Positions 24,876 to 35,611 of a stretch of DNA of 64,000 nt are shown one piece after another; within the stretch, counting starts at the first letter, position 1, and every line of letters starts with the position of its first letter. A model generated the notes under the pieces. It made no database searches. It was given only the letters and a program-made list of their open reading frames with translations, and was not told where the DNA came from. The DNA comes from Rahnella sp. AA (GTDB lineage: Bacteria; Pseudomonadota; Gammaproteobacteria; Enterobacterales; Enterobacteriaceae). Where the stretch lies: NCBI RefSeq assembly GCF_002834385.1, contig NZ_PITQ01000008.1, positions 62,001 through 126,000 of the forward strand, written 5' to 3'. The translations under genes and the position numbers were made by a program.

Positions 24876-26153
24876 ATGAAAAGTAACAAATTCAACTTTA
24901 CGCTAAAGTTGGGCGCAATCGTCGTTTCTCAGGCGTTATTCATGGGGCATGCACTGGCGGCCACACCGGCCGCATCTGGCTGCGCGGCAGGCGTGGCGGA
25001 TTCCCTGACCGAAATGTTCACCTGCGGCTCGGTCACCGGCAGCCTGCGCACCCTGTATTACTCCACCCACAATGCGTATTTTTCACCAGGCTACTCTCAG
25101 GACACCGTCAGTTACGGCGGCAGCGTGAAGTATGCGACGGCGGAATACTACGGCCTGAGCCTTGGCGTCAGCGGTATTCTCCAGCGCGGTATTTCGCACA
25201 ACGACGACCACCTGATCACCGAACTCGGCCCTAACGAGACCGGCGTGGGCGAAGCTTATCTGAGCTACCACTATCAGGACTTCCGCATTACCGCCGGTGA
25301 CCAGCGCATCAATATCCCGTTTATCGGTGACTATGACTGGCGTATTACACCGATTCTGTTCCGCGGCGTTGACACTAATTACGGCGACAGCGACAACTTC
25401 CTGCACGCCACCAAAATCACCCGCTACAAGCCGTGGGGCGATGACCAGTTCCTCAATACCACCGCTTATACTGACGCCGAGGGCACCACGAACGGCATGT
25501 GGGGTATTGGCGGCGGACGGGCCATTAAGCTGGATAATAAAAAACTTAACGGTCAGCTTTGGTACGAGGATTACAACAACTACACCAAAATGGTGTACGC
25601 CGACAGCTTTCTGTCCTGGTCTGATACTGCGTCTCAGCCAAAAATCGGCGTTCAGTTTATTCGTGGCCTGAGCGAGGGCAAAGCGCTGGCTGGCGACGTT
25701 AACAGCACCAGCTACGGTGCGCAGTTCGCGATGAATTTCACCCCGGTATTGAAATGGTCCCTGAATTACGACCACATCGCCGCCAACGGTAATGCCTACG
25801 GCAACGGTGCACTGGTGACGCCTTACGCACACAACACCTCCTCCGGCCCGTATTTTGCGCAGCCGTTCTTCACCAGTACCCAGGATCTGGGCAGCGGCAA
25901 TGCCTATTCGACCGATCTGAACTGGACCGCTACCGACAATATCTCTTTGGGCAGCCGCTATTCCTTTATGGATTTGACCGCCAGCGCCGGTGCATCCAGC
26001 AGCAATCAGTCTGAATATCTGGTGTACGGCACCTACAGTTTCGATGGTGTACTCAAAGGGTTGAGCATCACGGATTTTGCAGGTGTGCAAACCACCTCAA
26101 CGTCAGACAAAGATTTCTGGCAGAACCGTCTGGCCCTGGAATATGATTTTTAA
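24876..26153 (+). CDS. OprD-family outer membrane porin
   Basis: This 425-residue protein has a signal peptide (MKSNKFNFTLKLGAIVVSQALF region, cleavage after ALA), a beta-barrel pattern with alternating aromatic strands, and the terminal aromatic residue typical of outer membrane proteins (LALEYDF). Motifs such as GSLRTLYYSTHNAYF, GVGEAYLSYHYQDFRITAGDQRIN and DWRITPILFRGV are typical of OprD-like substrate-specific channels, which are usual in pseudomonads and less common in enterobacteria. It lies downstream of the catabolic operon and probably lets the substrate cross the outer membrane. A GACAGGAAGAT sequence precedes the ATG. Confidence 0.9.
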   Translation: MKSNKFNFTLKLGAIVVSQALFMGHALAATPAASGCAAGVADSLTEMFTCGSVTGSLRTLYYSTHNAYFSPGYSQDTVSYGGSVKYATAEYYGLSLGVSGILQRGISHNDDHLITELGPNETGVGEAYLSYHYQDFRITAGDQRINIPFIGDYDWRITPILFRGVDTNYGDSDNFLHATKITRYKPWGDDQFLNTTAYTDAEGTTNGMWGIGGGRAIKLDNKKLNGQLWYEDYNNYTKMVYADSFLSWSDTASQPKIGVQFIRGLSEGKALAGDVNSTSYGAQFAMNFTPVLKWSLNYDHIAANGNAYGNGALVTPYAHNTSSGPYFAQPFFTSTQDLGSGNAYSTDLNWTATDNISLGSRYSFMDLTASAGASSSNQSEYLVYGTYSFDGVLKGLSITDFAGVQTTSTSDKDFWQNRLALEYDF

Positions 26154-26180
26154 ATATTCATTAGCGCGGTGCTAATGCAA

Positions 26181-26206
26181 CGGCGGCTTTCTTCTGAAAG
26201 CCGCCG
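26181..26206. terminator. Hairpin between convergent genes
   Basis: CGGCGGCTTTC and GAAAGCCGCCG form a perfect 11-bp stem with a TTCT loop between the porin and the CMD gene. No long T run follows on either strand, so termination may be inefficient or assisted. Confidence 0.7.
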
Positions 26207-26245
26207 TCAGCGTGAACACGTACTTATTACGCAGCCCGGCGCATT

Positions 26246-27010
26246 TTACTTCGCGTCTGGCTGCGCCTTCTGCAATGCATTTTCAGCCCGCGCGGCGGCC
26301 GCACTTTCCCCCTTGTCCCGCAGTACCTGCACGAGCTGGCGCAACTGCCCGGCGCTCAGGCCAACCCGCAAACTGGCGCGCGTATGTGACAGCAGTTGTG
26401 CTTCCACTCCCGGCGTGGCGGCTAAAGCCCCCACCGTCGCAAGTTCACGGCTTTGCCAGTCCAGATTGTCACGGGCAAAAATATCGCCAAATAAATGCGT
26501 TTGCAGGAACTGATTAATCACCGGAGCAAATTCGAAAACCGGCCCCTTCACGGGTGCGCCTGAGATCTTTGTCTGATTCGCCGTTCCCACACGCCGGAGT
26601 TCATCCCCGACAGGAACAGGATTTACAGGCTCTTTGCCCAACACATCGTGAATGCCGCGCTGTTTACGTTCCTCAACCACTTTCATCAGTTCTGTCAGCG
26701 CATTCAGGCTGCGGGGAAAACCGGTATACGCATAGAGCTGAACGAGAATTTCTTTGGTTTCATTGATAGTCAGCCCGGCATCCAGCCCCTGATTCAATGC
26801 AGCATTGAGTTTTTCCATCTGGCTGCTGGCCATATAGGCGGCAATCAGGGGAATGGCCTGCTGACGTGCCGACAACGTTTCGGAAACGGTTTGCTGATGA
26901 TTCATGTCTGTTTGTCCCTGAGGGGCTGATGCAGCATGGAACGACAGGCCGCAGCTGAAAACAAATAAGGCTCCCGTCGTGAGTGTTTTAAAGCGTGTCA
27001 TTGTATTCAT
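26246..27010 (-). CDS. Exported carboxymuconolactone-decarboxylase-fold protein
   Basis: The start is MNTMTRFKTL at 27010, with GGAAAGGAAATCACCG before it. A signal peptide (cleavage after AASA) is followed by two CMD-like repeats, the first around ALNQGLDAGLTINETKEILVQLYAYTGFPRSL and the second around LDWQSRELATVGALAATPGVEAQLLSHTRASLRVGLSAGQL. Gamma-carboxymuconolactone decarboxylases are cytoplasmic; a duplicated exported form is found in some CMD-family genes near exported hydrolases. No AhpD-type CxxC is visible, so a peroxidase role is unlikely. It is divergent from the exported hydrolase at 27285. Confidence 0.85.
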   Translation of the reverse strand: MNTMTRFKTLTTGALFVFSCGLSFHAASAPQGQTDMNHQQTVSETLSARQQAIPLIAAYMASSQMEKLNAALNQGLDAGLTINETKEILVQLYAYTGFPRSLNALTELMKVVEERKQRGIHDVLGKEPVNPVPVGDELRRVGTANQTKISGAPVKGPVFEFAPVINQFLQTHLFGDIFARDNLDWQSRELATVGALAATPGVEAQLLSHTRASLRVGLSAGQLRQLVQVLRDKGESAAAARAENALQKAQPDAK

Positions 27011-27076
27011 CGGTGATTTCCTTTCCATTTATTTGCCATTATCCATGTTGATATTAACAAGCGGCATATGTCGTCA

Positions 27077-27154
27077 ACCTGACAATAAGCTGACAGCGCT
27101 GTCAGAAATATTATTTCCACGCAAAACCGGATGTAGTTTCTGACAGGCTGACAG
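27077..27154. promoter_or_regulatory. Probable operator: CTGACAG palindrome and direct repeats
   Basis: Between two divergent exported-protein genes lies a perfect 16-bp palindrome CTGACAGCGCTGTCAG (27090-27105), an extra CCTGACA (27077) and two direct CTGACAG units (27140-27146 and 27148-27154). This looks like a multi-site operator for a dimeric regulator. The regulator is not encoded next to it. Confidence 0.55.
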
Positions 27155-27284
27155 GTTTGTTATCTTCCGGTCATGCTGATGACAGCCCTCTTCTTTAAAC
27201 TGGCATTCAATCTTGCTGACGTGAAAAGGTGGCGCGAAAGCAATTTATTACTAATTGAAAATTATTTTCAGGAGAGATGAGTCA

Positions 27285-28340
27285 ATGAAGAAGAATACCC
27301 TAAAAGCCACATTGCTGGCCGCCATGATGAGTTTATCCATCGGCACGTCCTTGGCAGCAGATTATAAACAAAATCCGTTTACACTGGCTTACGACGGCGC
27401 TATTACCGAAAATGTGAAAGGTAAGGTTAATATTCATCCTGTGAGTTATAAACTGAATGGCATCGATATTTCAGCCAACGTTTATACTCCTGCGAATTAC
27501 GACCCTGCCAAAAAATACCCGGCAATTGTGGTCGCCCATCCCAATGGCGGCGTAAAAGAACAAGTCGCCGGTTTGTATGCCCAGAAACTGGCCGAACAGG
27601 GCTATATCACCATCACGGCAGATGCCGCGTATCAGGGAGCCAGCGGCGGGACCCCGCGCAGTGTGGATAAACCGGCAAATCGCATCGAAGATATTCACGG
27701 CATGGCAGACTTTATCACTCAGTATCCCGGCGTGGATGTCGCTCGCCTGGGGCTGCTCGGGATTTGCGGCGGTGGCGGATATTCACTGGCAGCGGCAGAA
27801 ACCGACAAACGCTTCAAATCCATTGCCACCCTGAGTATGTTTAATTCCGGGCTGGTACGGCGCAATGGCTTACAGAATTCACAACTTGATACCCTCCAGC
27901 AGCGTCTGCAGCAGGCTTCCGATGCCCGTGCACAGGAAGCCGCCGGGGGTAAAATTCTTTATTCCGGTGATGCTAACCTGACGGATGAACAAATCGCGAA
28001 ACTGCCTTTCGAACTGTACCGTCAGGGTTATGAGTATTACTGGAAAACGCATGCGCACCCGAATTCAACATTTAAATACACCACCAGCAGCTTGTTGGAT
28101 CTGATTCGTTTTGATGCCACCGATCATATCGACCTGATCAACAAACCGCTGCTGATGATCGCTGGCAGCAAGGCCGACACGTTGTATATGACCAAAGATG
28201 CATTTGCAAAAGCGACCGGAACGAAAAAGAAAGAATTATTCATTATTGATGGCGCAACCCATATCGAAACTTACTGGGTTCCCAAATATGTTGATTCTGC
28301 GATGAGTAAACTGACGCCGTTTTACAGCCAGAATCTTTAA
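27285..28340 (+). CDS. Exported alpha/beta hydrolase with cysteine-type nucleophile elbow
   Basis: The start is MKKNTLKATL at 27285, preceded by AGGAGAG. After a signal peptide (cleavage after LAA) the protein has an alpha/beta hydrolase core: YPAIVVAHPNGGVKEQ (oxyanion region), a nucleophile elbow GICGGGG near residue 168 in which Cys replaces the usual Ser, and a late GATHIETYW with the likely catalytic His. A Cys nucleophile is known from dienelactone hydrolase and the YcjY-like group. It forms a small group with the CMD protein and the next hydrolase, all exported. Confidence 0.85.
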   Translation: MKKNTLKATLLAAMMSLSIGTSLAADYKQNPFTLAYDGAITENVKGKVNIHPVSYKLNGIDISANVYTPANYDPAKKYPAIVVAHPNGGVKEQVAGLYAQKLAEQGYITITADAAYQGASGGTPRSVDKPANRIEDIHGMADFITQYPGVDVARLGLLGICGGGGYSLAAAETDKRFKSIATLSMFNSGLVRRNGLQNSQLDTLQQRLQQASDARAQEAAGGKILYSGDANLTDEQIAKLPFELYRQGYEYYWKTHAHPNSTFKYTTSSLLDLIRFDATDHIDLINKPLLMIAGSKADTLYMTKDAFAKATGTKKKELFIIDGATHIETYWVPKYVDSAMSKLTPFYSQNL

Positions 28341-28464
28341 TCTATCCTTAATTCTGCTGAAGTATTTCCACTGACGCTGTCATTTGGCTTGTGGCATGGC
28401 GGATAACGCCTTTATAAAATTCATCATGCCACACTGCTTTTTTGACGCACCCACGGAGAATGGA

Positions 28465-29541
28465 ATGATAGTTGTCAATAAGAAGAGTATTTCATCAATA
28501 TTGCTGGCCTGTATCCTGGCACCTTCTGCAATAGCAGCAGGAAAACCCGCACCTTTAATTATCCAGGAACAGGGGAGTTTTACCGCAGGCGGAACAATGA
28601 AAACGGAAGCGGGTACCTTTGATCCGCACAAACCGCTGGAACCTGCGGGTCAGACTTATCGCGGTGATCATGCCTACGCTTTTTATCAAAAACCGGTTAA
28701 TCCGCATAAATATCCTATCGTAATGCTGCACGGTGCGGGGCAATTTTCCAAAACCTGGGAGACTACCGCTGATGGCCGTGAGGGATTTCAGAATATTTTC
28801 CTGCGTCGCGGTTTCTCCACTTATGTGGTTGATCAGCCACGCAGGGGGGATGCGGGTCGCAGCATGGCCGAAACGACCATCAGCCCTAAAGGCGATGAGC
28901 AGTTATGGTTTAATCAGTTCCGCCTGGGCGTCTGGCCGGACTATTTCAAAGGCGTACAGTTCCCGCACAACCCCGAAGCGCTGAATCAGTATTTCCGCTC
29001 GATGACGCCCAATACAGGCCCGTTTGATATGAAAGTAGTGACGGAGGGTATTTCCGCAGTCATTGATAAAACAGGACCGGCCATTTTGTTCACCCATTCT
29101 CAGGGCGGTGGCCCCGGCTGGTACACCGCGATGCAAAACCCGAAGGTGAAAGCCATTGTGGCGTTTGAACCGGGCAGCAGTTTTGTGTTCCCGGAAGGTG
29201 AGGTGCCCGCGCCGATGCCAAGTGCCTTTGACACACTGAAAGGCGAACCGGTACCCCTGTCGAAATTTATGGCGCTGACGAAGATCCCCATCATCATTTA
29301 CTACGGCGACAACATTCCGGACCAACCGACTGCAATGCCTGCGCAGGACAGCTGGAGAGTCAGGCTCGCCATGGCCAGAAAATGGCGCGATACCGTCAAT
29401 CAGCATGGCGGGGATGTCACCGTGGTGCATTTGCCGGAGATCGGTATCAAAGGGAATACGCATTTTGCCTTTTCTGACCTGAATAATGTGCAAATTGCCG
29501 ATCTGGTTTCTAAATTCCTGGCAGATAAACATCTGCAATAA
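28465..29541 (+). CDS. Exported alpha/beta hydrolase, esterase-like
   Basis: The start is MIVVNKKSIS at 28465 (GGAG six bases upstream), giving a signal peptide that ends near IAA-GKP; the frame extends to 28384 but without a good ribosome binding site. The core shows YPIVMLHGAGQFSKTWE (oxyanion HG), the nucleophile elbow THSQGG (about residue 212) and a late HxAF (GNTHFAFSD) holding the catalytic His. It is about 358 residues. The paired exported hydrolases suggest periplasmic or extracellular degradation of an ester or lactone substrate. Confidence 0.85.
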   Translation: MIVVNKKSISSILLACILAPSAIAAGKPAPLIIQEQGSFTAGGTMKTEAGTFDPHKPLEPAGQTYRGDHAYAFYQKPVNPHKYPIVMLHGAGQFSKTWETTADGREGFQNIFLRRGFSTYVVDQPRRGDAGRSMAETTISPKGDEQLWFNQFRLGVWPDYFKGVQFPHNPEALNQYFRSMTPNTGPFDMKVVTEGISAVIDKTGPAILFTHSQGGGPGWYTAMQNPKVKAIVAFEPGSSFVFPEGEVPAPMPSAFDTLKGEPVPLSKFMALTKIPIIIYYGDNIPDQPTAMPAQDSWRVRLAMARKWRDTVNQHGGDVTVVHLPEIGIKGNTHFAFSDLNNVQIADLVSKFLADKHLQ

Positions 29542-29678
29542 AAAATATTCCGGATCCGGGTCGCTGAGCCAGAGCCTGATGCAGGCAGGGCTGACAGGGA
29601 AGATAATATCAGTAAACAAATTCAGGCATGGCAACCAGACAACGTCGTAATAAGAGAACTCATTGCGATCCAAACGAG

Positions 29679-29715
29679 AAAGCCCGCTTAAGTTTCCTTA
29701 AACGGGCTTTTGTTT
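29679..29715. terminator. Intrinsic terminator between hydrolase and katG
   Basis: AAAGCCCGCTTAAG and CTTAAACGGGCTTT form a strong, nearly perfect stem followed by TGTTTT on the plus strand; on the minus strand A-rich sequence gives T's. It serves the convergent pair. Confidence 0.85.
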
Positions 29716-29749
29716 TACTGATTTCAGTAACTGGAATCAGTCATTACTT

Positions 29750-32026
<2,277 letters not shown>

Positions 32027-32174
32027 TCACCCTATGTATTTGATAGTCCTTCCCTTCGGTTTCTGACGTTCACGCAACGGGTTTGGGCGGCAATGAACGT
32101 ATTCTTTACATGAGTATAGAGCAGAGAGTTAATGATAAAGACATTCCCGCCCGCGCCACGGATCGCAAAATAAG

Positions 32175-32210
32175 AAAAGCCCGCACAGGTTTCCCCGGGC
32201 GGGCTTTTTT
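32175..32210. terminator. Intrinsic terminator
   Basis: AAAAGCCCGC pairs with GCGGGCTTTT across a short loop, followed by T's. It lies downstream of the minus-strand LLM oxidoreductase gene? That gene ends at 32234, so on the minus strand this hairpin directly follows its stop. Confidence 0.85.
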
Positions 32211-32233
32211 GCTTTTCAGGCAGTGTTCAGGGG

Positions 32234-33259
32234 CTAATCACGCCAGCCCAACTCAGGGGCAACATGTTTGAGTATCGATTCAATGACGTGCACGTTGTAA
32301 TCCACACCCAGCTGGTTCGGTACGGTGAGCAATAGTGTGTCAGCTTCGGCAATGGCTTCATCCTGCTTCAGCTGTTTGATCAACGTTTCAGGATCCGCCG
32401 CATAACTACGGCCAAAAATCGCGCGCGTTTTCTCGTCGAGGAAACCCACTTTATCGCCATCGTTACTGCTACCGCCGAAATAAGCGCGATCCTGATCATT
32501 CATCAGGGCAAAAATACTGCGGCTGACGGAGACCCGTGGCGCACGTTCATGCCCCGCTTCTGCCCAGGCGGCGCGATAAGCACGGATTTGCTGCGCCTGC
32601 TGGATATGGAACGGTTCACCGGTTTCATCATCCTTGAGGGTAGAACTTTGCAGATTCATCCCCAGTTTCGCGGCCCAGACGGCGGTTGCATTCGAACCGG
32701 CTCCCCACCAGATGCGTTCGCGCAAACCTTCCGAATAAGGTTCCAGGCGCAGCAACCCCGGAGGATTCGGGAACATCGGTTGGGGATTCGGCTTCGCAAA
32801 ACCTTCACCGCGCAACGCATCCAGCAAAACCTCGGTGTGACGCCGTGCCATATCCGCCTCGGTCTCACCTTCGGCAGGCTGATAACCGAAATAGCGCCAG
32901 CCATCAATCACCTGTTCCGGCGAACCGCGGCTGATCCCCAGTTGCAAACGCCCGCCGGAAATCAGATCCGCAGCGCTGGCACTCTCGGCCATATACAGCG
33001 GGTTTTCGTAGCGCATGTCGATCACGCCGGTGCCGATTTCGATACTGCGTGTTTTCGCGCCGACGGCGGCCAGCAGGGGGAAAGGTGAACCGAGCTGGCG
33101 GGCAAAATGATGTACCCGGAAATACGCACCGTCAGCGCCCAGCTCTTCTGCAGCGACCGCAAGATCGATGGATTGCAGCAAAGCATCAGCCGCCGAGCGC
33201 GTGCCCGACTGGGGTGATGGCGTCCAGTGACCAAATGACAAAAATCCAATCTTTTTCAT
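32234..33259 (-). CDS. LLM-class (luciferase-like) flavin-dependent oxidoreductase
   Basis: This 341-residue protein has the bacterial luciferase-like TIM barrel: KKIGFLSFGHW at the start, AEELGADGAYFRVHHFARQLGSPFPLLAAVGAKT (about 37-70), IEIGTGVIDMRYENPLYMAES, and GRLQLGISRGSPEQ. It probably uses FMNH2 or F420-independent flavin chemistry. It is monocistronic between katG and the tRNA-Asn region; its location upstream of katG on the same strand suggests no shared transcript because a terminator separates them. The substrate is unknown. Confidence 0.88.
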   Translation of the reverse strand: MKKIGFLSFGHWTPSPQSGTRSAADALLQSIDLAVAAEELGADGAYFRVHHFARQLGSPFPLLAAVGAKTRSIEIGTGVIDMRYENPLYMAESASAADLISGGRLQLGISRGSPEQVIDGWRYFGYQPAEGETEADMARRHTEVLLDALRGEGFAKPNPQPMFPNPPGLLRLEPYSEGLRERIWWGAGSNATAVWAAKLGMNLQSSTLKDDETGEPFHIQQAQQIRAYRAAWAEAGHERAPRVSVSRSIFALMNDQDRAYFGGSSNDGDKVGFLDEKTRAIFGRSYAADPETLIKQLKQDEAIAEADTLLLTVPNQLGVDYNVHVIESILKHVAPELGWRD

Positions 33260-33475
33260 CGCGTCTGCATCCTCAAATTGCGTAAACCGATGTGCAGGAT
33301 CAGCCTTTGGCAGACTGCACGTGCATAGGGTTACTCTACGCGACTCAGGATGAGAATAAATATCATTTATTTAACATAAGGATTCAGTTTATTTGATTAA
33401 CACCGGTGATTTTTGTTTATTTTTTAATAACCTGAACAAAAAGTCTTCCATCAGAAGGCTAAAGGAAAAAAACCT

Positions 33476-33504
33476 TTGCTACCGGCAGCATCACTCGCTA
33501 TTAT
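33476..33504 (+). promoter_or_regulatory. Promoter of tRNA-Asn
   Basis: TTGCTA (33476-33481) and TATTAT (33499-33504) are spaced by 17 bp, followed by a GC-rich discriminator (GCGCCCC). This is a typical stable-RNA promoter under growth-rate control. Confidence 0.7.
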
Positions 33505-33522
33505 GCGCCCCGTTCACACGAT

Positions 33523-33598
33523 TCCTCTGTAGTTCAGTCGGTAGAACGGCGGACTGTTAATCCGTATGTCACTGGTTCGAGTCCAGTCAGAGGAGCCA
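33523..33598 (+). tRNA. tRNA-Asn (GTT)
   Basis: The 76-nt sequence starts TCCTCTGTAGTTCAGTCGG and ends with GAGGAGCCA; the acceptor stem pairs TCCTCTG with CAGAGGA, the T-loop is GGTTCGAGTCC, and the anticodon GTT sits at 33556-33558 in the loop CTGTTAA. The 3' CCA end is encoded. tRNA-Asn genes are frequent integration sites and accessory DNA begins just downstream, but no integrase gene is visible. Confidence 0.98.
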
Positions 33599-33607
33599 TA
33601 TTTATAG

Positions 33608-33640
33608 AAGCCCGCTTCAGGAAACTGAAGCGGGCTTTTT
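33608..33640 (+). terminator. tRNA-Asn terminator
   Basis: AAGCCCGCTTCAG / CTGAAGCGGGCTT with a GAAA loop, followed by TTT. It lies 10 bp past the tRNA. Confidence 0.93.
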
Positions 33641-33660
33641 GGTTTTGGTGGTTTCTGCAA

Positions 33661-33689
33661 AGGCGGCTAAGAGCGAGGTGCGGACGGAT
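33661..33689 (+). repeat. Dispersed AGCGGA repeat, copy 4
   Basis: AGGCGGCTAAGAGCGAGGTG then CGGACGGATT. It shares the GGCGGCTAAGA lead with the copy at 5043 and sits between the tRNA terminator and the first accessory gene. Confidence 0.6.
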
Positions 33690-33808
33690 TGCTATTGATT
33701 GCACCACAAGGTGATTTAAGCGTCTAATGTGGTTGAAAATCACAGGTCATTAAAGTTAGGTATTTTTTTGCCGATGTAACATGGACATCCATTCACGGAG
33801 GAAGGCTC

Positions 33809-34300
33809 ATGAGAAGTTTGGTTTTATCTGCGTTGCTTCTATTAACTATAGTTCCAGCTTCGTATGGTCAAGAAAATATTCAGCACAAACAAATTAAGCC
33901 ATATGTGATTAATTTTCTTAAAAAAGTAGCGAGTTCATCGGCAAGTTGTGATTTATTCAAAGATTTTTTAGCAAAAGATCATTCAAATGAAAATAATAAG
34001 AAAATGATGTTAGGTTTTTGCGATAGCGATATTGATTTTTCAAAGCCAATATCATTCTCCGAAATGAGCACTCATCACTTTGAGGGGGCGAATTATGTGT
34101 GCGGAATCATTTCTGGCCGAACAAAAATCAATCAAAAAATAGGTGCTCGGTTTATCTCTGCAGAGCCACAACACTTGATATTAGACGTTAAGTACTCACG
34201 CCGTCCCATTGCATACACGATTGATGATAAATCCTTAGTTTATGAGTATCACTTGCAGATGAAGTCATTTAATGAGCTTAACAAAAAATATTGCCAGTGA
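33809..34300 (+). CDS. Small exported protein, unknown function
   Basis: This 163-residue protein begins with a clear signal peptide (MRSLVLSALLLLTIVPASYG-Q) and has a strong GGAGGAAGG Shine-Dalgarno. The mature part is AT-rich in coding and has four cysteines that could form disulfides (SCDLF, GFCDSD, YVCGI, KYCQ). I recognise no family. Position in a toxin/immunity-rich region allows a periplasmic immunity role, but this is speculation. Confidence 0.75.
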   Translation: MRSLVLSALLLLTIVPASYGQENIQHKQIKPYVINFLKKVASSSASCDLFKDFLAKDHSNENNKKMMLGFCDSDIDFSKPISFSEMSTHHFEGANYVCGIISGRTKINQKIGARFISAEPQHLILDVKYSRRPIAYTIDDKSLVYEYHLQMKSFNELNKKYCQ

Positions 34301-34410
34301 ATGATAATCCAGGCTGATGTTCCAATAAACTATCGGGTGGTTGTATCCACGCATAGCTCATATAGTTTTCAGCAAGTGAGATACGGCCTTTGTTCCAAGG
34401 TGACGTGTTC

Positions 34411-34447
34411 ATACTCAAATCTCCTGCAATATGGGAGATTTGAGTAT
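34411..34447. promoter_or_regulatory. Perfect 14-bp hairpin
   Basis: ATACTCAAATCTCC and GGAGATTTGAGTAT flank nine bases. No T run follows on either strand, so it is not a classic terminator; on the minus strand it would sequester a GGAGAT Shine-Dalgarno before a short frame. Confidence 0.55.
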
Positions 34448-34459
34448 GGTTGCCCCTTA

Positions 34460-34479
34460 TGAGCGAGGAGCGGAAGTTA
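34460..34479 (+). repeat. Dispersed AGCGGA repeat, copy 5
   Basis: TGAGCGAGGAGCGGAAGTTA is almost identical to copy 1 at 1434-1456. Confidence 0.6.
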
Positions 34480-34650
34480 GCTACCAACTCTGTGGCGTTT
34501 TAATTCAATATAAACTACTGAGCGTGATAATCTCAAAAATTCATTTCCAGTAATTTATCTTCCATAGCGGCCTCTGAATCCTAGTTGAAGATTGCTTATA
34601 ACCATGCTGTAATACCGCGTTAATTAAATTATATAAACAAAGAGGACAAA

Positions 34651-35367
34651 ATGAGTAAAATACTTGCAGCGTTAGTTGGTGCTTTGTTTTTCTCTGGAAT
34701 AGCAAATGCAAATGATAATTACATACCTATACTATATAACTTATCAACCATATTAGATTTCAATCCCGTAAAAGGCCCAATAAGATCACTCGATGAAAAT
34801 GTTGTAGTTAATGGAAAGGAAACTCAGGAAATCAATCTTGAATTTGATAACAATTTTTGTGTTGAGAGTTTAACTATTAACAGACCAGCTGAGGGTTACT
34901 CTCTTCAGCTTAAATTAAAGGGTGGTATCCTTGATGGGCAAAAAAATGGGAAGCCATTTTCAATAGAGTTGTCTAAGGACTGCAACCTTTATTCAGTAAA
35001 TGAAAATGGTAACAAGATGGAGTACACACTAAATGCCAATGGGATGATAAAAGACACATTATATTTAGGACGTAAAATATCTGAACACTTTTATGATGAA
35101 GAATCAAATTTGGTTCGTACAGTATTTCTTTTTGAAGAAAAATTACTTTCAAAAAACGAAGTTACATATGCAGATAGTCATGAGCGGCCTCTAGACTATA
35201 AGATAACAAATTTCGCGAGTAACTCTGGTGGATTCATCGCCACAAATTCCTGTAAATACTCAGAACAGCTTGTACCGGAGCTGTGCCAACTGACGGTGCA
35301 GAACACCGATTCACCGCCTCCAAGACCAATAAAAATGACGGTGAGCACAAAAGTAGAATTTTATTAA
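34651..35367 (+). CDS. YnfC-family (UPF0257) exported protein
   Basis: This 238-residue protein aligns by eye with E. coli YnfC: FNPVKGPIRSLDENV near residue 37 (YnfC FDPLRGPVKD), the NNFCVESL segment, and a C-terminal CKYSEQLVPELCQLTV followed by TVSTKVEFY. It has a cleavable signal peptide (GALFFSGIANA-N) but, unlike YnfC, no lipobox cysteine, so it would be periplasmic rather than lipid-anchored. AT-rich, with AGAGGAC upstream of the start. The function of the family is unknown; here it may be an acquired paralogue. Confidence 0.75.
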   Translation: MSKILAALVGALFFSGIANANDNYIPILYNLSTILDFNPVKGPIRSLDENVVVNGKETQEINLEFDNNFCVESLTINRPAEGYSLQLKLKGGILDGQKNGKPFSIELSKDCNLYSVNENGNKMEYTLNANGMIKDTLYLGRKISEHFYDEESNLVRTVFLFEEKLLSKNEVTYADSHERPLDYKITNFASNSGGFIATNSCKYSEQLVPELCQLTVQNTDSPPPRPIKMTVSTKVEFY

Positions 35368-35520
35368 GCGCAACGCTCATTCTGTCGTTGGAATCCAGCC
35401 TTTTTCCGATGGAAGACAGCAAAACAGATGTGCAGATGATATAATTGCCGACTAATAATTAATCAAGGGAGAAATTCTCGATATGGCGTAATCATCATTA
35501 GAGTACAGTTTAGTCTGCAT

Positions 35521-35540
35521 TGAGCGAAAAGCGGAAGTCG
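35521..35540 (+). repeat. Dispersed AGCGGA repeat, copy 6
   Basis: TGAGCGAAAAGCGGAAGTCG, between the YnfC-like gene and the barstar pseudogene. Confidence 0.6.
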
Positions 35541-35611
35541 GCAATTGTTAAAACCGTTAAGGTGGACATCATTTGCATTTCCGTGAGTAAATTTACAGGT
35601 AGAAAGTTAAA

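Larger units (their letters stand above)
34301..34650. other. Intergenic stretch with a strong hairpin and repeat copy 5
   Basis: This 350-bp stretch holds a perfect 14-bp inverted repeat (34411-34424 with 34434-34447) and AGCGGA repeat copy 5 at 34460-34479. A short minus frame beginning at the ATG near 34412 (MNTSPWNKGRISLAENYMSYAW) is overlapped by the hairpin at its ribosome binding site; it might be a small protein but I cannot confirm it. Confidence 0.45.

Noticed and set aside
25083..26090. 335-codon antisense frame across the porin gene
   Set aside because: It mirrors the porin reading frame in GC-rich codons, has no ribosome binding site and no domain.
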